Below, piece after piece: positions 32,212 to 42,100 of a stretch of DNA of 64,000 nucleotides. Numbering within the stretch: the first letter of the stretch is position 1; each line of letters starts with the position of its first letter. Location: contig NZ_FSQT01000002.1 in the NCBI RefSeq assembly GCF_900143515.1, positions 558,001 to 622,000 of the forward strand, in the 5' to 3' direction. The stretch is from Micromonospora cremea (GTDB lineage Bacteria; Actinomycetota; Actinomycetes; Mycobacteriales; Micromonosporaceae). The position numbers and the translations under genes were made by a program. The notes under the pieces were generated by a model that saw only the letters and a list, made by a program, of their open reading frames with translations, did no database searches and was not told the origin of the DNA.

Positions 32212-34866
32212 CGAGAGCACCGAGGCGAGGTCGGTGCGGGAGGTGACACCGAGCTTGGGGAACGCCCGGTAGAGGTGATGCCCCACGGTGCGAGGGCTCA
32301 GGAACAGTTGCGTGGCGATCTCCCGGTTGGTCGCGCCCGCCGCGGCCAACCGGACGACCTCGCGTTCCTGGGGGCTCAGCCGGCTGAGCGGTCCGCCCAG
32401 CGACGGCTCCGCCACCTCGCCGCTGGCCCGCAGCTCCGCACCGGCCCGCCGGGCCCACGGCTCGGCGCCGAGCGCCGCGAAGGTGTCGAGAGCGTCCCGC
32501 AGGTGGCTGCGCGCTTCGAGTTTCCGGCGTGCGCGGCGCAGCCACTCTCCGTGGAGCAGCCCGGTGCGGGCCCGGTCGATGGCGCTGCCGTCGCGGTGCA
32601 GCCGGACGGCCGCGGCGAAGTGCTGCTCCGCCTCGGCGTCCGGCCTGGTCAGGGCGCGACAGCGGTGGGCCAGCGCGGCGAGCGCCGGGCGGCCGGTCGC
32701 CTCCGCCCAGTCGCCGAGCAGACGCGCCGGTTCGACGGCCCGCTCGGGTCGACCGGCACGTACGGCCGCTTCGACGAGATCGGGCAGCAGGAACACGCCG
32801 AACAACCGATGACCCGACGCCGCCCGCGCCGCCTCGAACCGTTGCAGCGCCACGTCCGCGCGGCCGAGGCCGAGGTCGAGCAGGCCCAATGCCCACAGTG
32901 CGTCCGCCGTTGCCCGGCCGACGCCGCGCGGCTGCGCGTACGCCATCGCGTCCCGCGCCAGCCGCCCGGTCTGCTCCTCCTCGCCCCGCACGGCTGCCAG
33001 GATCGCCAGGACGGCGCGCAGGTGGGCGGCCCGGTGGCTCAGGTCGTACCCCTCTGCCAGCCGGAGCCCCTCCGCGGCGTGCCCGGACGCGGCGTCGAGC
33101 CGCCCGAGGGTCAGCTCCACCCGGGCGAGCAGGTGCAGTGCGGTGGGCAGCCACCCACCCATGCCGTTGTCCCGGCAGTGCTCGACCGCCTCGGCCGCGA
33201 TCTCGTACGCGGCCTCGTCATCGGCGCTCAGGTGGCAGTAGATCCCGGTCATCAGCCGGCCCATGAACCCGGTGTCGGTACGACCGCGCGCCGTCACGAG
33301 CGGTCGGAGCGCGCGCAGGGCACCGGGCACGTCACCGGTGAGCAGGCGGGCCGGCACGGCCAGCACCGGCTCGGTCGGGGCCCGGTCCGCGACCGCCTCG
33401 ATCAGCTCCGCGTTGCCGGAGGAGAAGGCGGCGTGCAGGGCGTCCACCAGCAGCGCGGGAAGTTTGTCCGGCCGCCGGGCAGCGATCTGGTCGGCGCAGT
33501 CGAGCAGCATCCGTCCGGCGACGTCGGGGCTGCCGTACCCCAGCTCCACCACCGCCCGGACCCGCGCGAGGTCCGCTGCCAGGCCCGCGTCCTGCGGTGC
33601 CACCTCCACCATCGCCGCGAGCCGGCCGCCCCGCTCGTCCTGGCCCGCGTCGGCGGCGGCCTGCGCGGCGGCGATGAAACGGCGGGCCCGGCCTTCCGGC
33701 TCGGCCGTGAGCTGGGCCGCCCGCTCGTACGCCGCGGATGCCGACGCGAGCGCCTGCCGGCCGCCGGCCCAGATCGCGACCCGCTCCAACTCGTCGGCGA
33801 CCCGCTCGTCCGGCCCGGTCGCCGCGGCGGCCAGCTGCCAGGCGCGCCGATGCGCGTGCTCGGGTGCGACGAGGACCGCCGCCAGCGCCCGGTGGGCGGC
33901 GATCCGATCGGCGAACGGACTGCCCTGGTACGCCGCGTACCGGATCAGCGGATGCCGGAAGCGCAGCGCGTCGCCGGTCAGCACGATGAGTCCGGCGCGC
34001 TCGGCCGGCGCCAGGTCACCGACCGTCGCCTCCGCGGCCCGCAGGATCACGTCGAGTGTTCCGGTGTCGTCCGCGGCGGCCGTCAGCAACAGCGTCCGGG
34101 TGGCCTCGGGGAGCCGGCGGATCTGATCCAGGAAGGCGTCCTGCACCCGGTTCGACGGCGCGGACAGGGTCAACGGGCTGAGCTGGCCGGCGCGCTGCGT
34201 CGCGGTCAGCGCGGCGGAGAGTTCGCGCAGCGCGAGCGGGTTGCCCTGGGCCTCATCCATGATCCGCTGGCGCACGTACGGCGACAGGTCCGCGACCAGC
34301 GCCGCGGCCGCCTCCGGGTCGAGTCCCGCCAGGCGCAGCGCGGGAAGCCCGCCGAGCCCGGCCACGCCCGCGGCGTCCCGGGCGGCGAAGATCAGCACGA
34401 CACCCTCGACCTGCAACCGGCGGGCGGCGAACGCCAACGCGTCCACCGATGCGCGGTCGAGCCACTGCACGTCGTCCACCAGGCAGAGCAGCGTTCCCTC
34501 GCCGGCGGCCTCCGACAGCATGCTGAGCACCGCCAGGCCGATGACGAACCGGTCGCGTACCGTGTCGTCGGTGAGCCCGAAGACCGCACGCAGGGCCCGG
34601 GCCTGCGGGCCGGGCAGCTGGTCGACGAGGTCCATGGAGGGCAGGAACAACTGGTGCAGGCCGGCGAAGGCCAGCTCGGTCTCCGACTCCAGCCCGTCGA
34701 TCCGCAGCACCCGCGTGCCGGACGCGCGAGCGGCGGCGTAGTCCAGCAGAGCCGTCTTGCCGATGCCGGCGTCACCGTGGATCAGCAGAACGCTGCTCGC
34801 GCCGTCGCGGGCATCAGCCAGCATCCGGTCGATCCGGTCGCGCTCCGCCGCCCGGCCCTGCACCAC
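32206..34866 (-). CDS. LuxR-family ATP-binding (LAL) transcriptional regulator
   Basis: An 886-residue STAND regulator. It opens with GRAAERDRIDRMLAD and Walker A LLIHGDAGIGKTALLD (near residues 27-42), followed by Walker B LLCLVDDVQWLDRAS near residue 130. A long array of helical repeats comes next. The final 60 residues are a LuxR helix-turn-helix (LSPQEREVVRLAA, then NREIATQLFLSPRTVGHHLYRAFPKLG). This is the second LAL in the window and of the AAA_16 subtype, unlike the MalT-like one at 3329. Such regulators often control specialised metabolism, though no such cluster is near. The ATG/GTG at 34866 gives the usual short N-terminus. Confidence 0.9.
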   Translation of the reverse strand: MVQGRAAERDRIDRMLADARDGASSVLLIHGDAGIGKTALLDYAAARASGTRVLRIDGLESETELAFAGLHQLFLPSMDLVDQLPGPQARALRAVFGLTDDTVRDRFVIGLAVLSMLSEAAGEGTLLCLVDDVQWLDRASVDALAFAARRLQVEGVVLIFAARDAAGVAGLGGLPALRLAGLDPEAAAALVADLSPYVRQRIMDEAQGNPLALRELSAALTATQRAGQLSPLTLSAPSNRVQDAFLDQIRRLPEATRTLLLTAAADDTGTLDVILRAAEATVGDLAPAERAGLIVLTGDALRFRHPLIRYAAYQGSPFADRIAAHRALAAVLVAPEHAHRRAWQLAAAATGPDERVADELERVAIWAGGRQALASASAAYERAAQLTAEPEGRARRFIAAAQAAADAGQDERGGRLAAMVEVAPQDAGLAADLARVRAVVELGYGSPDVAGRMLLDCADQIAARRPDKLPALLVDALHAAFSSGNAELIEAVADRAPTEPVLAVPARLLTGDVPGALRALRPLVTARGRTDTGFMGRLMTGIYCHLSADDEAAYEIAAEAVEHCRDNGMGGWLPTALHLLARVELTLGRLDAASGHAAEGLRLAEGYDLSHRAAHLRAVLAILAAVRGEEEQTGRLARDAMAYAQPRGVGRATADALWALGLLDLGLGRADVALQRFEAARAASGHRLFGVFLLPDLVEAAVRAGRPERAVEPARLLGDWAEATGRPALAALAHRCRALTRPDAEAEQHFAAAVRLHRDGSAIDRARTGLLHGEWLRRARRKLEARSHLRDALDTFAALGAEPWARRAGAELRASGEVAEPSLGGPLSRLSPQEREVVRLAAAGATNREIATQLFLSPRTVGHHLYRAFPKLGVTSRTDLASVLSS

Positions 34867-35061
34867 GTACCCCCGTCGTCACCGATCCCGCCGGCCGCCG
34901 TCCAACCGCCGGGAAGCGATGAAGCCACAGGTCAGCCGCCTCGAAGAGGCACCTGAATCTAGCTCAGCAGCGGGTCCGGTGGAGAACGGACCCCGGCAGA
35001 GGCCGTCACTCCGGCGCGGTGCCCGGAACGGCCCACGCCCCTGATCAGCCAGCCCCGGGGC

Positions 35062-35616
35062 TCAGTCGAGATGGTCGCCGGGCACGGTCTGGAGCAGCCA
35101 GGCCAGCGGCATCCGCGCCCGTTCCTCGTAGGTGCCGTCCGCCCCCAGCCGGTGCAGGGTGACCGTCTGCGCGCCGTCCCGGTCCACCACCCAGTACTGC
35201 GGGATTCCGGCCGAAGCGTACTCGCGGACCTTGGTGACCGAATCCATCGCCTCCGAGCCCGGTGACACGATCTCCACCACGAGCACGACGTCGGCCACGG
35301 CGGCCCAGACGCTGCGGGCGGGCGGCTTCCTCCACACGGTGAGATCAGGGATCCGGCCGCCGTCACCGTCCGGTCCGGAGATCCGTACACCGGCCGCCTG
35401 GAGCACCTGGTCGGCAGGCCAACCCGCCATGATGAGCCATGCGAAGAGCCGACTGGCGATCATGGCGTGTTCCGAGTCGGGCGGCGGCATGACCGACAGG
35501 ACCCCCTCGGGGCTGGTCTCGTAACGGTGGCCGTTCGGATCGGCGGCGTTCATCGCCGCCACGTCGTCGAGCGTCACGACGGCGGGCATGTGCATGCCGA
35601 CGGCCTCAGCGCTCAT
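35062..35616 (-). CDS. Uma2-family (DUF820) putative restriction-endonuclease-fold protein
   Basis: A 184-residue PD-(D/E)xK-fold protein. The nuclease core is readable as GGRIPDLTVWRK (first Asp), then VVLVVEIVSPGSEAMDSVTKVREYASAGIPQYWVVD (Glu and Lys). Uma2 proteins are very abundant in actinomycetes and cyanobacteria; their biological role is unclear. The ATG at 35616 gives MSAEAVGMHMP and has GAGG just upstream; an ATG at 35625 is also possible. About 195 bases on its downstream side, up to the LAL start, show no gene. Confidence 0.85.
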   Translation of the reverse strand: MSAEAVGMHMPAVVTLDDVAAMNAADPNGHRYETSPEGVLSVMPPPDSEHAMIASRLFAWLIMAGWPADQVLQAAGVRISGPDGDGGRIPDLTVWRKPPARSVWAAVADVVLVVEIVSPGSEAMDSVTKVREYASAGIPQYWVVDRDGAQTVTLHRLGADGTYEERARMPLAWLLQTVPGDHLD

Positions 35617-35752
35617 GAGCCTCATCCTAAGCGACCAGGGGCGTCGACCTCGGTGGTGCGACGCGCACCGGCGAGACATCGACCATGAGGACACGCGAGT
35701 GCGACATCGCGCCACCGTGCCGAACCCGACCGTACGCATGCCGGGCGTCGAC

Positions 35753-36472
35753 CTACTCCCCCTCGCGGATCTTGGCTAGTGCCGCGGCAAACTCGGCGTC
35801 GGTGAGCGCGCCCCGCTGGTGTTGCCGGGTCAGCGCGTGGATGTCGCGCCGCTTGTCGACGGTTGGCCCGTCCGGGGAGGTATGTGTCCGGCGAACTCCG
35901 GCGGATGTGGTCGCCGGCCGCGCACCGGCGGCGGAGGAGGGCTGCGCTGGTCGACCGGTGGCGGGCGCCTGCCCCCGGCGCTGCGCCTCGCGAAGGTGTG
36001 CCCGCAGTGTCGCCAGGATCTCGTCATAGTGTTCCGGCCAGGTGGCCAGCCGGCCCAGTTCGGGCCGGAACGTGAACGGCCGGAAGAGGTCGCCGCGCTG
36101 CAGCGGTGTCTGCACCGAGACCCCGTCGGTTCGTTCGATGACGATCGCAGCGCGGCCCATGTCCAGGCCCGCGATGGTGGCCGCGCCGCTGCGGATGTCC
36201 GCTACCGATGCCCAGTGCACGGTGGTCGTACGCAGCAGGGATCGGGACCGGACGCCGCGATCGCTGACGTAGACCCCGAGCATGGCCTGCCGCGCCGCGA
36301 CGGCGGCGACAACGGCCAGCCACATCCCGAAGAGGATCGCCAATAGCATCGGCATCTGCTCGTGCAGAGGCGTGATCACGAAGAACGTGGCGAAGCCAAC
36401 CACCCCGACCAGCCCCAGCACCGCGAAGCCGGTCGCCGCGTCCAGTGCGTACGGCCGTTGCCATCTGCGCAT
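35753..36472 (-). CDS. PH-domain membrane protein with SHOCT tail
   Basis: A 239-residue protein with two close hydrophobic helices (residues 14-60: AVLGLVGVVGFATFFVI and LLAILFGMWLAVVAAVAA). A bacterial-PH-like beta domain follows (GVYVSDRGVRSRSLLRTTTVHWASVADI). After a Pro/Ala linker the last 30 residues read ALTRQHQRGALTDAEFAAALAKI, a SHOCT motif that often ends bacterial membrane or lipid-binding proteins. The plan resembles the protein at 26499, though the sequence differs. The ATG at 36472 gives MRRWQRPY. Function unknown. Confidence 0.78.
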   Translation of the reverse strand: MRRWQRPYALDAATGFAVLGLVGVVGFATFFVITPLHEQMPMLLAILFGMWLAVVAAVAARQAMLGVYVSDRGVRSRSLLRTTTVHWASVADIRSGAATIAGLDMGRAAIVIERTDGVSVQTPLQRGDLFRPFTFRPELGRLATWPEHYDEILATLRAHLREAQRRGQAPATGRPAQPSSAAGARPATTSAGVRRTHTSPDGPTVDKRRDIHALTRQHQRGALTDAEFAAALAKIREGE

Positions 36473-36610
36473 GCCGCCATCGTGACCGGCGGCGTCCACC
36501 ACGACGCCAGGAAAGATCGACGAGGGGGGCGCGGGTGCCACCACGCGAACCACCGCAGCCGCGCGGGGGCCACGGGCCGGATCGCCCGTGACCCCGCGCG
36601 GGGGAACCAC

Positions 36611-37594
36611 CTAGAGACGCGCGGCGCCAGCCGCGGCGGCCTCCTGCGTGGCGGAGGTACGGCGGGCCTGCGCCCGCTGCTCTCCGGCGTCCTCCCGGTC
36701 CGCGACGGCCGCGGACCGGGCCGACCGGGCGGTGGTGGTGGCACTCGCCTGGTCACCGGTCACGCCACCGCGGATCCGGTTGTTGGCGGCCACCTGGGCG
36801 GCCGGGTTGTTGGACGTCACGGTCAACCGGCCGTCGATGATGTTGTCGTCGACGGTGACACCACCGGTGGTGTTCGTGATGCTGACGTCCCGGCCCCAGT
36901 AGCCCCCGGAGGCGCAACTGTCGAGGGTGCCGTTCGGGCCGAGCTGCACGGCGCCCAGGTTTCCGGCGAAGGTGGCCAGGCCGCGGACCGCGCTGCCGCA
37001 CACGACGCTGCCGGTGGCGCTGTTGAGCACCGAGAGCGCGCCGTCGACGAACGAGTCGTGCACGTCGGTGTAGTACGTGCCGGTGGTGCTGAGGTTGCGC
37101 TCCACCTGGGTGCCGCTGTCGAGCCGGACCTCACCGGCGCCGGCGTTGACGGTCCCGACGATCGTGGACTGCTCTACGAACAGGAAGCTGTCGATGGTCG
37201 CGGCACCCTTCGGCCGCACCGTCACGTTGCCGGTGCGGGCGTCCCTCAGGAAGGCGCCGTAACCGCCGGCGGCCAGCACCACCTGACCGGCGATGGTCGT
37301 GTCGGTGGCGTCCAGGTAGCCGTCCGCGGCGACGCGTACCTCGCCGCTGACGTTGCCACCGGTGACCACCAGGTTGCCGCCGGCGGCGACGGTGACGTTT
37401 CCGGTGATCGTGGTGCCGGTGAGCGCGCAGGACTCACCGGCCGGCACGTACAGGTCGTTGGGCACCGTCACCGCACCACCGGTGCCGATGCAGTGGGTGA
37501 CCAGGTCGGCGTGCGCGCTGGGCGCGACCGCCAGCACCGAGGCGGTGATGACGGCGCTCACGGTGGCCAGCTTGGCGACGGTACGTCTGGGCAT
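36611..37594 (-). CDS. Secreted beta-helix-like protein
   Basis: A 327-residue exported protein. The signal peptide AKLATVSAVITASVLAVAPSAHA ends near residue 29 (mature DLVTHCIGTGG). The body is a chain of short repeats such as GNVTVAAGGNLVVTGGNVSGEV and ATDTTIAGQVVLAAGGYGA, the pattern of a right-handed beta-helix or polymer-forming bactofilin-like fold. The last 45 residues are Arg/Ala-rich and low-complexity. AGGGAG precedes the ATG. It is the last gene of the minus-strand exported-protein operon beginning with the multicopper oxidase. A surface or matrix-forming role is inferred. Confidence 0.75.
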   Translation of the reverse strand: MPRRTVAKLATVSAVITASVLAVAPSAHADLVTHCIGTGGAVTVPNDLYVPAGESCALTGTTITGNVTVAAGGNLVVTGGNVSGEVRVAADGYLDATDTTIAGQVVLAAGGYGAFLRDARTGNVTVRPKGAATIDSFLFVEQSTIVGTVNAGAGEVRLDSGTQVERNLSTTGTYYTDVHDSFVDGALSVLNSATGSVVCGSAVRGLATFAGNLGAVQLGPNGTLDSCASGGYWGRDVSITNTTGGVTVDDNIIDGRLTVTSNNPAAQVAANNRIRGGVTGDQASATTTARSARSAAVADREDAGEQRAQARRTSATQEAAAAGAARL

Positions 37595-37626
37595 CGCTGT
37601 ACTCCCTGTCGATGAGGTTCGGTGAC

Positions 37627-39153
37627 TCATGCGCCGACGTCCGATCGGGCTGCGGCCCGGACGATGGCGCCCTGCTGCCGCAGGGTGAGGGTGCCGCCGG
37701 TCACCAAAGTCGCGGTGACCGATTCGACGTGCCGGACGAAGACGGCGTGCCCGTCGTAGGCGGCGCCTTCGTCGATCAGGTCGTTGATGGTGCAGCCGTC
37801 GCCGGTGTCGACGTTGGCGACGCCGGTGTCGACGCCGTCGATGATCACTCTGGCCCGGGTGTCCGACTCGGGGCAGGCGTCGGTGCCGTCCGCCACCACC
37901 GTGAAGGTCGCCGACTGCTCCGCGGAGGTGTTCCCGGCGGCGTCCGTCGCCCGGTAGCGCAGGGTGTGCGCCCCGGTTGCGCGGACGGAGACGGGGGCGG
38001 CGTACGCGGTCCAGGCGCCGGTGTCGAGCGCGTACTCGATAGACGCGACACCCGAGCCGTCGTCGGTGGCCGTGACGGTCACGGTCGCACCGCCGACGTA
38101 CGCGCCGTCGTCGTTCTGGTCGCCGGCGACCGTGGCGGACACCGTGGGCGGGGTGGTGTCCTCGGGCGTCGGCGCGACGACGGTGAAGTGGGACATCTGC
38201 TCGGCCGACGTGTTCCCGGCGACGTCGGTCGCCCGGTAGTGCAGCATGTGCATGCCGACGCCGTCGACCACGATCGGTTGGGAGTACGCGGTGAAGGCGG
38301 CCCCGTCCAACGAGTACTCGATCGTGGCGACACCGGATCCCGCATCGGTGGCGGCCAGCGTGGCGGTGGCCGTACCGATGTAGTTGCCGTCGCCGTCCCG
38401 ATCGCCGGCCAGGTCGGCCGTCACCACCGGTGGGATGGTGTCCTCCTCGCTCGGCTCGACGATCCGGAACGACACCGAGCCGACCTCGCTCGTGTTGCCG
38501 GCCTGGTCGGTGGCACGGAACTGCACCGAGTGGTCGCCGATCGCGGTGACCGGCACGGGCTGCGTGTACGGCAGGAAGCTGGTGTCGTCGACCTGGTACT
38601 CGACGGTCTCCACACCGGAGCCGGCGTCGGTGGCCGTGACGGTCACCGTGGCCGTACCGATGTAGTTGCCGTCCTGGTCGCGGTCGCCGCCCACCGTGGC
38701 GGAGACTGCCGGCGGCGTGGTGTCGCCGCCTCCGCCGCCGCCGGTGACCACCAGTTCACCGACCATCTGGCTGTGGCCGGGGATGGAGCAGAAGTAGCGG
38801 TACCTGCCCGGCGTCAGGGTCACCGTCGTCTGGTGCCGTCCGTTGTTCACGTCGAACGGGTTGGCCAGGATGTTCAGCGTGACGTCGTGGTTGTAGCCGT
38901 CGGTGGTGGTGTCGAAGGTCAGCGTGTGCGGCATCCCGGTGGTGTTGCCGGTGGCCGCGCTGTTCTCCCAGATGATCGTGGTCTCTCCGGCCACCGCCTG
39001 GGCGGGCGCGGACTTGTAGCGGGTGATGTCGTCGTCGGCGGTCCAGGTCAGCACCTGTTCCGCGACGCGCGGGGCAGCGGAGGCGGGCGCGCCGGCCAAC
39101 GGGATCACCGTGAGCAGGAGCGCCGCCAGCGCGGCCGTCAGTCGTCGGGTCAT
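37627..39153 (-). CDS. Secreted cupredoxin with Ig-like repeats and shared C-terminal module
   Basis: A 508-residue exported protein. The signal peptide LTAALAALLLTVIPLAGAPASA is followed by a plastocyanin-like domain (residues 30-137). Its copper ligands are visible as GMPHTL (His) and YFCSIPGHSQM (Cys, His, Met). Three Ig-like repeats of about 95 residues follow, each starting DTTPPxVSAxVxGDxxxDGxY and ending YRATDxAGNTS. The last 70 residues (VIIDGVDTG, GCTINDLIDE, FVRHVESVT) match the penultimate module of the neighbouring ThuA protein. It probably carries electrons outside the cell. GGAGAAA precedes the ATG, and the ThuA gene ends nine bases upstream. Confidence 0.85.
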   Translation of the reverse strand: MTRRLTAALAALLLTVIPLAGAPASAAPRVAEQVLTWTADDDITRYKSAPAQAVAGETTIIWENSAATGNTTGMPHTLTFDTTTDGYNHDVTLNILANPFDVNNGRHQTTVTLTPGRYRYFCSIPGHSQMVGELVVTGGGGGGDTTPPAVSATVGGDRDQDGNYIGTATVTVTATDAGSGVETVEYQVDDTSFLPYTQPVPVTAIGDHSVQFRATDQAGNTSEVGSVSFRIVEPSEEDTIPPVVTADLAGDRDGDGNYIGTATATLAATDAGSGVATIEYSLDGAAFTAYSQPIVVDGVGMHMLHYRATDVAGNTSAEQMSHFTVVAPTPEDTTPPTVSATVAGDQNDDGAYVGGATVTVTATDDGSGVASIEYALDTGAWTAYAAPVSVRATGAHTLRYRATDAAGNTSAEQSATFTVVADGTDACPESDTRARVIIDGVDTGVANVDTGDGCTINDLIDEGAAYDGHAVFVRHVESVTATLVTGGTLTLRQQGAIVRAAARSDVGA

Positions 39154-39161
39154 GGTTTCTC

Positions 39162-42100
39162 CTAGAGCTCGCGCACTCGGATGTTGCGGAACTCGATCAG
39201 ATCGTTGTCGCCGTGGTTCTGGAGCCCGATGAAGCCGCTGAGGAACTGCCGCAGATCGGTCGGCGGGTCACCGGCGCGTGAGGACTGCTTGCCCGGCGTG
39301 TTGTCGAACTCGTTGATCACCACACCGTTGCGGATCATCGTGTAGTGCTGCCCGACCACGCGGATCTCGTAGTCGTTCCACTGGTCCTTCGGGGTGACGC
39401 CGGCCTGGGCGAGCGGCACCGGATCGAAGTTGTAGACCGAGCCGGTCTTCTGTGGCTCGCCGGTCTCACCGTCGTAGATCTGGATCTCGTGGCCGCAGTA
39501 GATCGCCACCCACGCGGGCGAGGTCCGGGCGGACCCGACCGTGCCGCAGCTACCCGGTGGGCGCTGCTCCAGCGGGATCCGCGGGTCCGGGAACCGGGTG
39601 AAGACGCCGCTGTTGGCCCGGCCGGTGCCCGGCGCGATGTCGCGGAACTGCACCTTCAGCGAGAAGTCGGCGAGCTCCTTGGTGTGCCAGAGCATGCCCA
39701 GGCCACCACTGGACCGCAGCGAGCCGTCCGGCTGGATGCCGAACGATCCGGACGGCGCCTGCTGCCAACCGAGCAGCGACTCGGCGGTGCCGTCGAAGAG
39801 CGGCTCGTACCCGGTGTGTCCGTCCCGGCCGATCTCGGAGGCGGCAGCCAGGCGGGTGAGCGTGCCCGCTTCGCGGGCGTTGAGCAGGCCGTCGTCCTGG
39901 AGCGTGCGGGTCACCGCGGTCACGTGCCGGACGAAGCTGTTGTGATCGGCCCAGGTGCTCTCGTCGTCGATCAGGTCGTTGATGGTGCAGCCCTGTCCGA
40001 CCGTACGGCTGGGCACCTTGGTGTCCGTGTCGCCGAGCCACACGGTGGCCCGGCCGTCGGGCACCGCGCAGCCCACCGTGACCGTGGTCTGCACCGTCGC
40101 CGTCTCTCCGTCGGCGTACGTGACGGTCAGCTTCGCGGTGTAGGTGCCGACCCGGGCGTACGTGTGCCGAGGGTTCGCCTCGGTCGACGTGGCGCCGTCG
40201 CCGAACTCCCACCGGTAGCTGACGCCACCGGAACGAGACCCGTTGAAGGCCATGGTCAGCGGCTTGTTCTGAACGGCGACCGAAGTCGCGGCCGGCGCCG
40301 GGGTCGGCGCGCCACCGGTGTAGGTGATCCGGATCAGCTTCTGGTTGGGGTGCAGGCTGAAGAACCCGCCTCCGTAGTCCAGCAGGTAGAGCGCGCCGTC
40401 CGGGCCGAACTTGGCGTCCATCCAGCTCTGCAGCCGGGCGTCGCCGTTGCCGCCGGGGATGATGGCCCGCAGCGACTCGGCGAACACCGGCGGTGCCGCA
40501 CGCGGTACGCCTGCCGGGTCGACGGTGACCGCGATCCGGTTGTTCGCGTTCGACTGGTCACCGATGAGCCACTTGCCGTCCCAGTGCGCCGGCCACGCCA
40601 CGCCGCTGTTCGTGTCGACCAGATCGCGGTGGTAGGTCGGCCCGGACATGATGGCCTGGCCGCCGCCGCGCAGGTACGGCTGCGTGTAGGTGGCGTCGGC
40701 GGCAACGTAGGTCGGGAGGCCGCTGCCGTCCGCCCGCTCCGGGAACACCGGGCCGCCGCCGTCCGGGGAGTACCAGATCATGTTGTCCCGGGCCGGCGGG
40801 ATGTCCACCAGACCGGTGTTGCGCGGCGACTCGTTCTTCAGGTTGTCGCAGTCGTACCAGCCGGTCAGCACGGTCGCGTCGGTGCTGCTGCGGTCCCGGT
40901 ACGGCTGCCGGTTGCCCATGCAGTACGGCCAGCCATGGTTGCCGGCCGAGGTGATGATGGTGGCGGTCTCGTACTTGGCCGGGCCGAGCGTGGGGCTGGG
41001 CGATGCGGCGTCCGGGCCCACCCAGCCGGCGGTCAGCCACTGGTGCTTCGGGTCGACCTGCAGGCGCGCGATGTTCCGCACGCCCATCACGTAGATCTCC
41101 GGTCGGGTCTTCTCAGTGCCCGGTGGGAACAGGTTGCCCTCCGGGATGGTGTACGTGCCGTCGGCCTCCGGGTGAATTCGGATGATCTTGCCGGCGAGGT
41201 CGTTGGTGTTGCCCGACGTGCGGCGGGCGTCCTGGAACGAGATCCCCTGGTACTCCTGGGTCCAGTTGTTGCCGGAGTAGCCCTGCGATCCCTCGGAGGA
41301 GTTGTTGTCACCGGACCCCACGTACAGGTTGCCCTTGGCGTCGAACGCCATGCCGCCGCCGGCGTGGCAGCAGCTGTGGATCTGCACCGGGAACTGCAGC
41401 AGGTCCTTGCGGGTGGCCTGGTCGATGGTCTGGGTTTCGCGGTCGTAGGTGAACCGGGAAATGGTCCGCTGCCCGACCCGCTGCACCCGGTCGACCGACT
41501 CGTGCGGCATCCAGTAGACGTAGAGCCAGCCGTTCTCGGCGAACTTCGGGTCCGGCACGATGCCGAGCAGACCCTCCTCGTTCTTCACCAGCTCGGAGCC
41601 GCTGCCCCGGTTGCCCATCACCTCCAGGGTGGTGAGCAGCTTGGCCTGCTTGGTGCGCGGGTCCCACGAGTGGATGGTGCCGCAGCCCAGGCCGACGTTC
41701 GGGTTGTTCCAGTCCGCGACCGGGCCGCTCGGGCAGGCCGCCTTGCCGACGTAGAACACCGTGTTGTCCGGGGCGATGGTGAGCCCGTGCGGCTCGCCGA
41801 TCTGGTCCAGCTGCCCGGTCTGGTTGGCCGCGGTGAGCCGCTCCACCTTGTAGTTCGCGGCGATCGTCGCCTGACAGTCGCCGCGCTCCAGGCCGGTGGT
41901 CCACTTGAGCGCGCCGGTCAGGTGCGTGCGGAACGCCGCCTCGCCGTAGCTGCCCTCGGTGTGGCCCATGCCGGTGTAGAACGACCGGCCGCCGTCGTAG
42001 TCCCGGCACCAGGACACCGGGTGGAACGGCCCGTTGGCGCCCGGTCCCGGGTTGTAGTGCCGTTCCTCGACCTGGGCGACGGTGTGCACGGTGCCGATCG

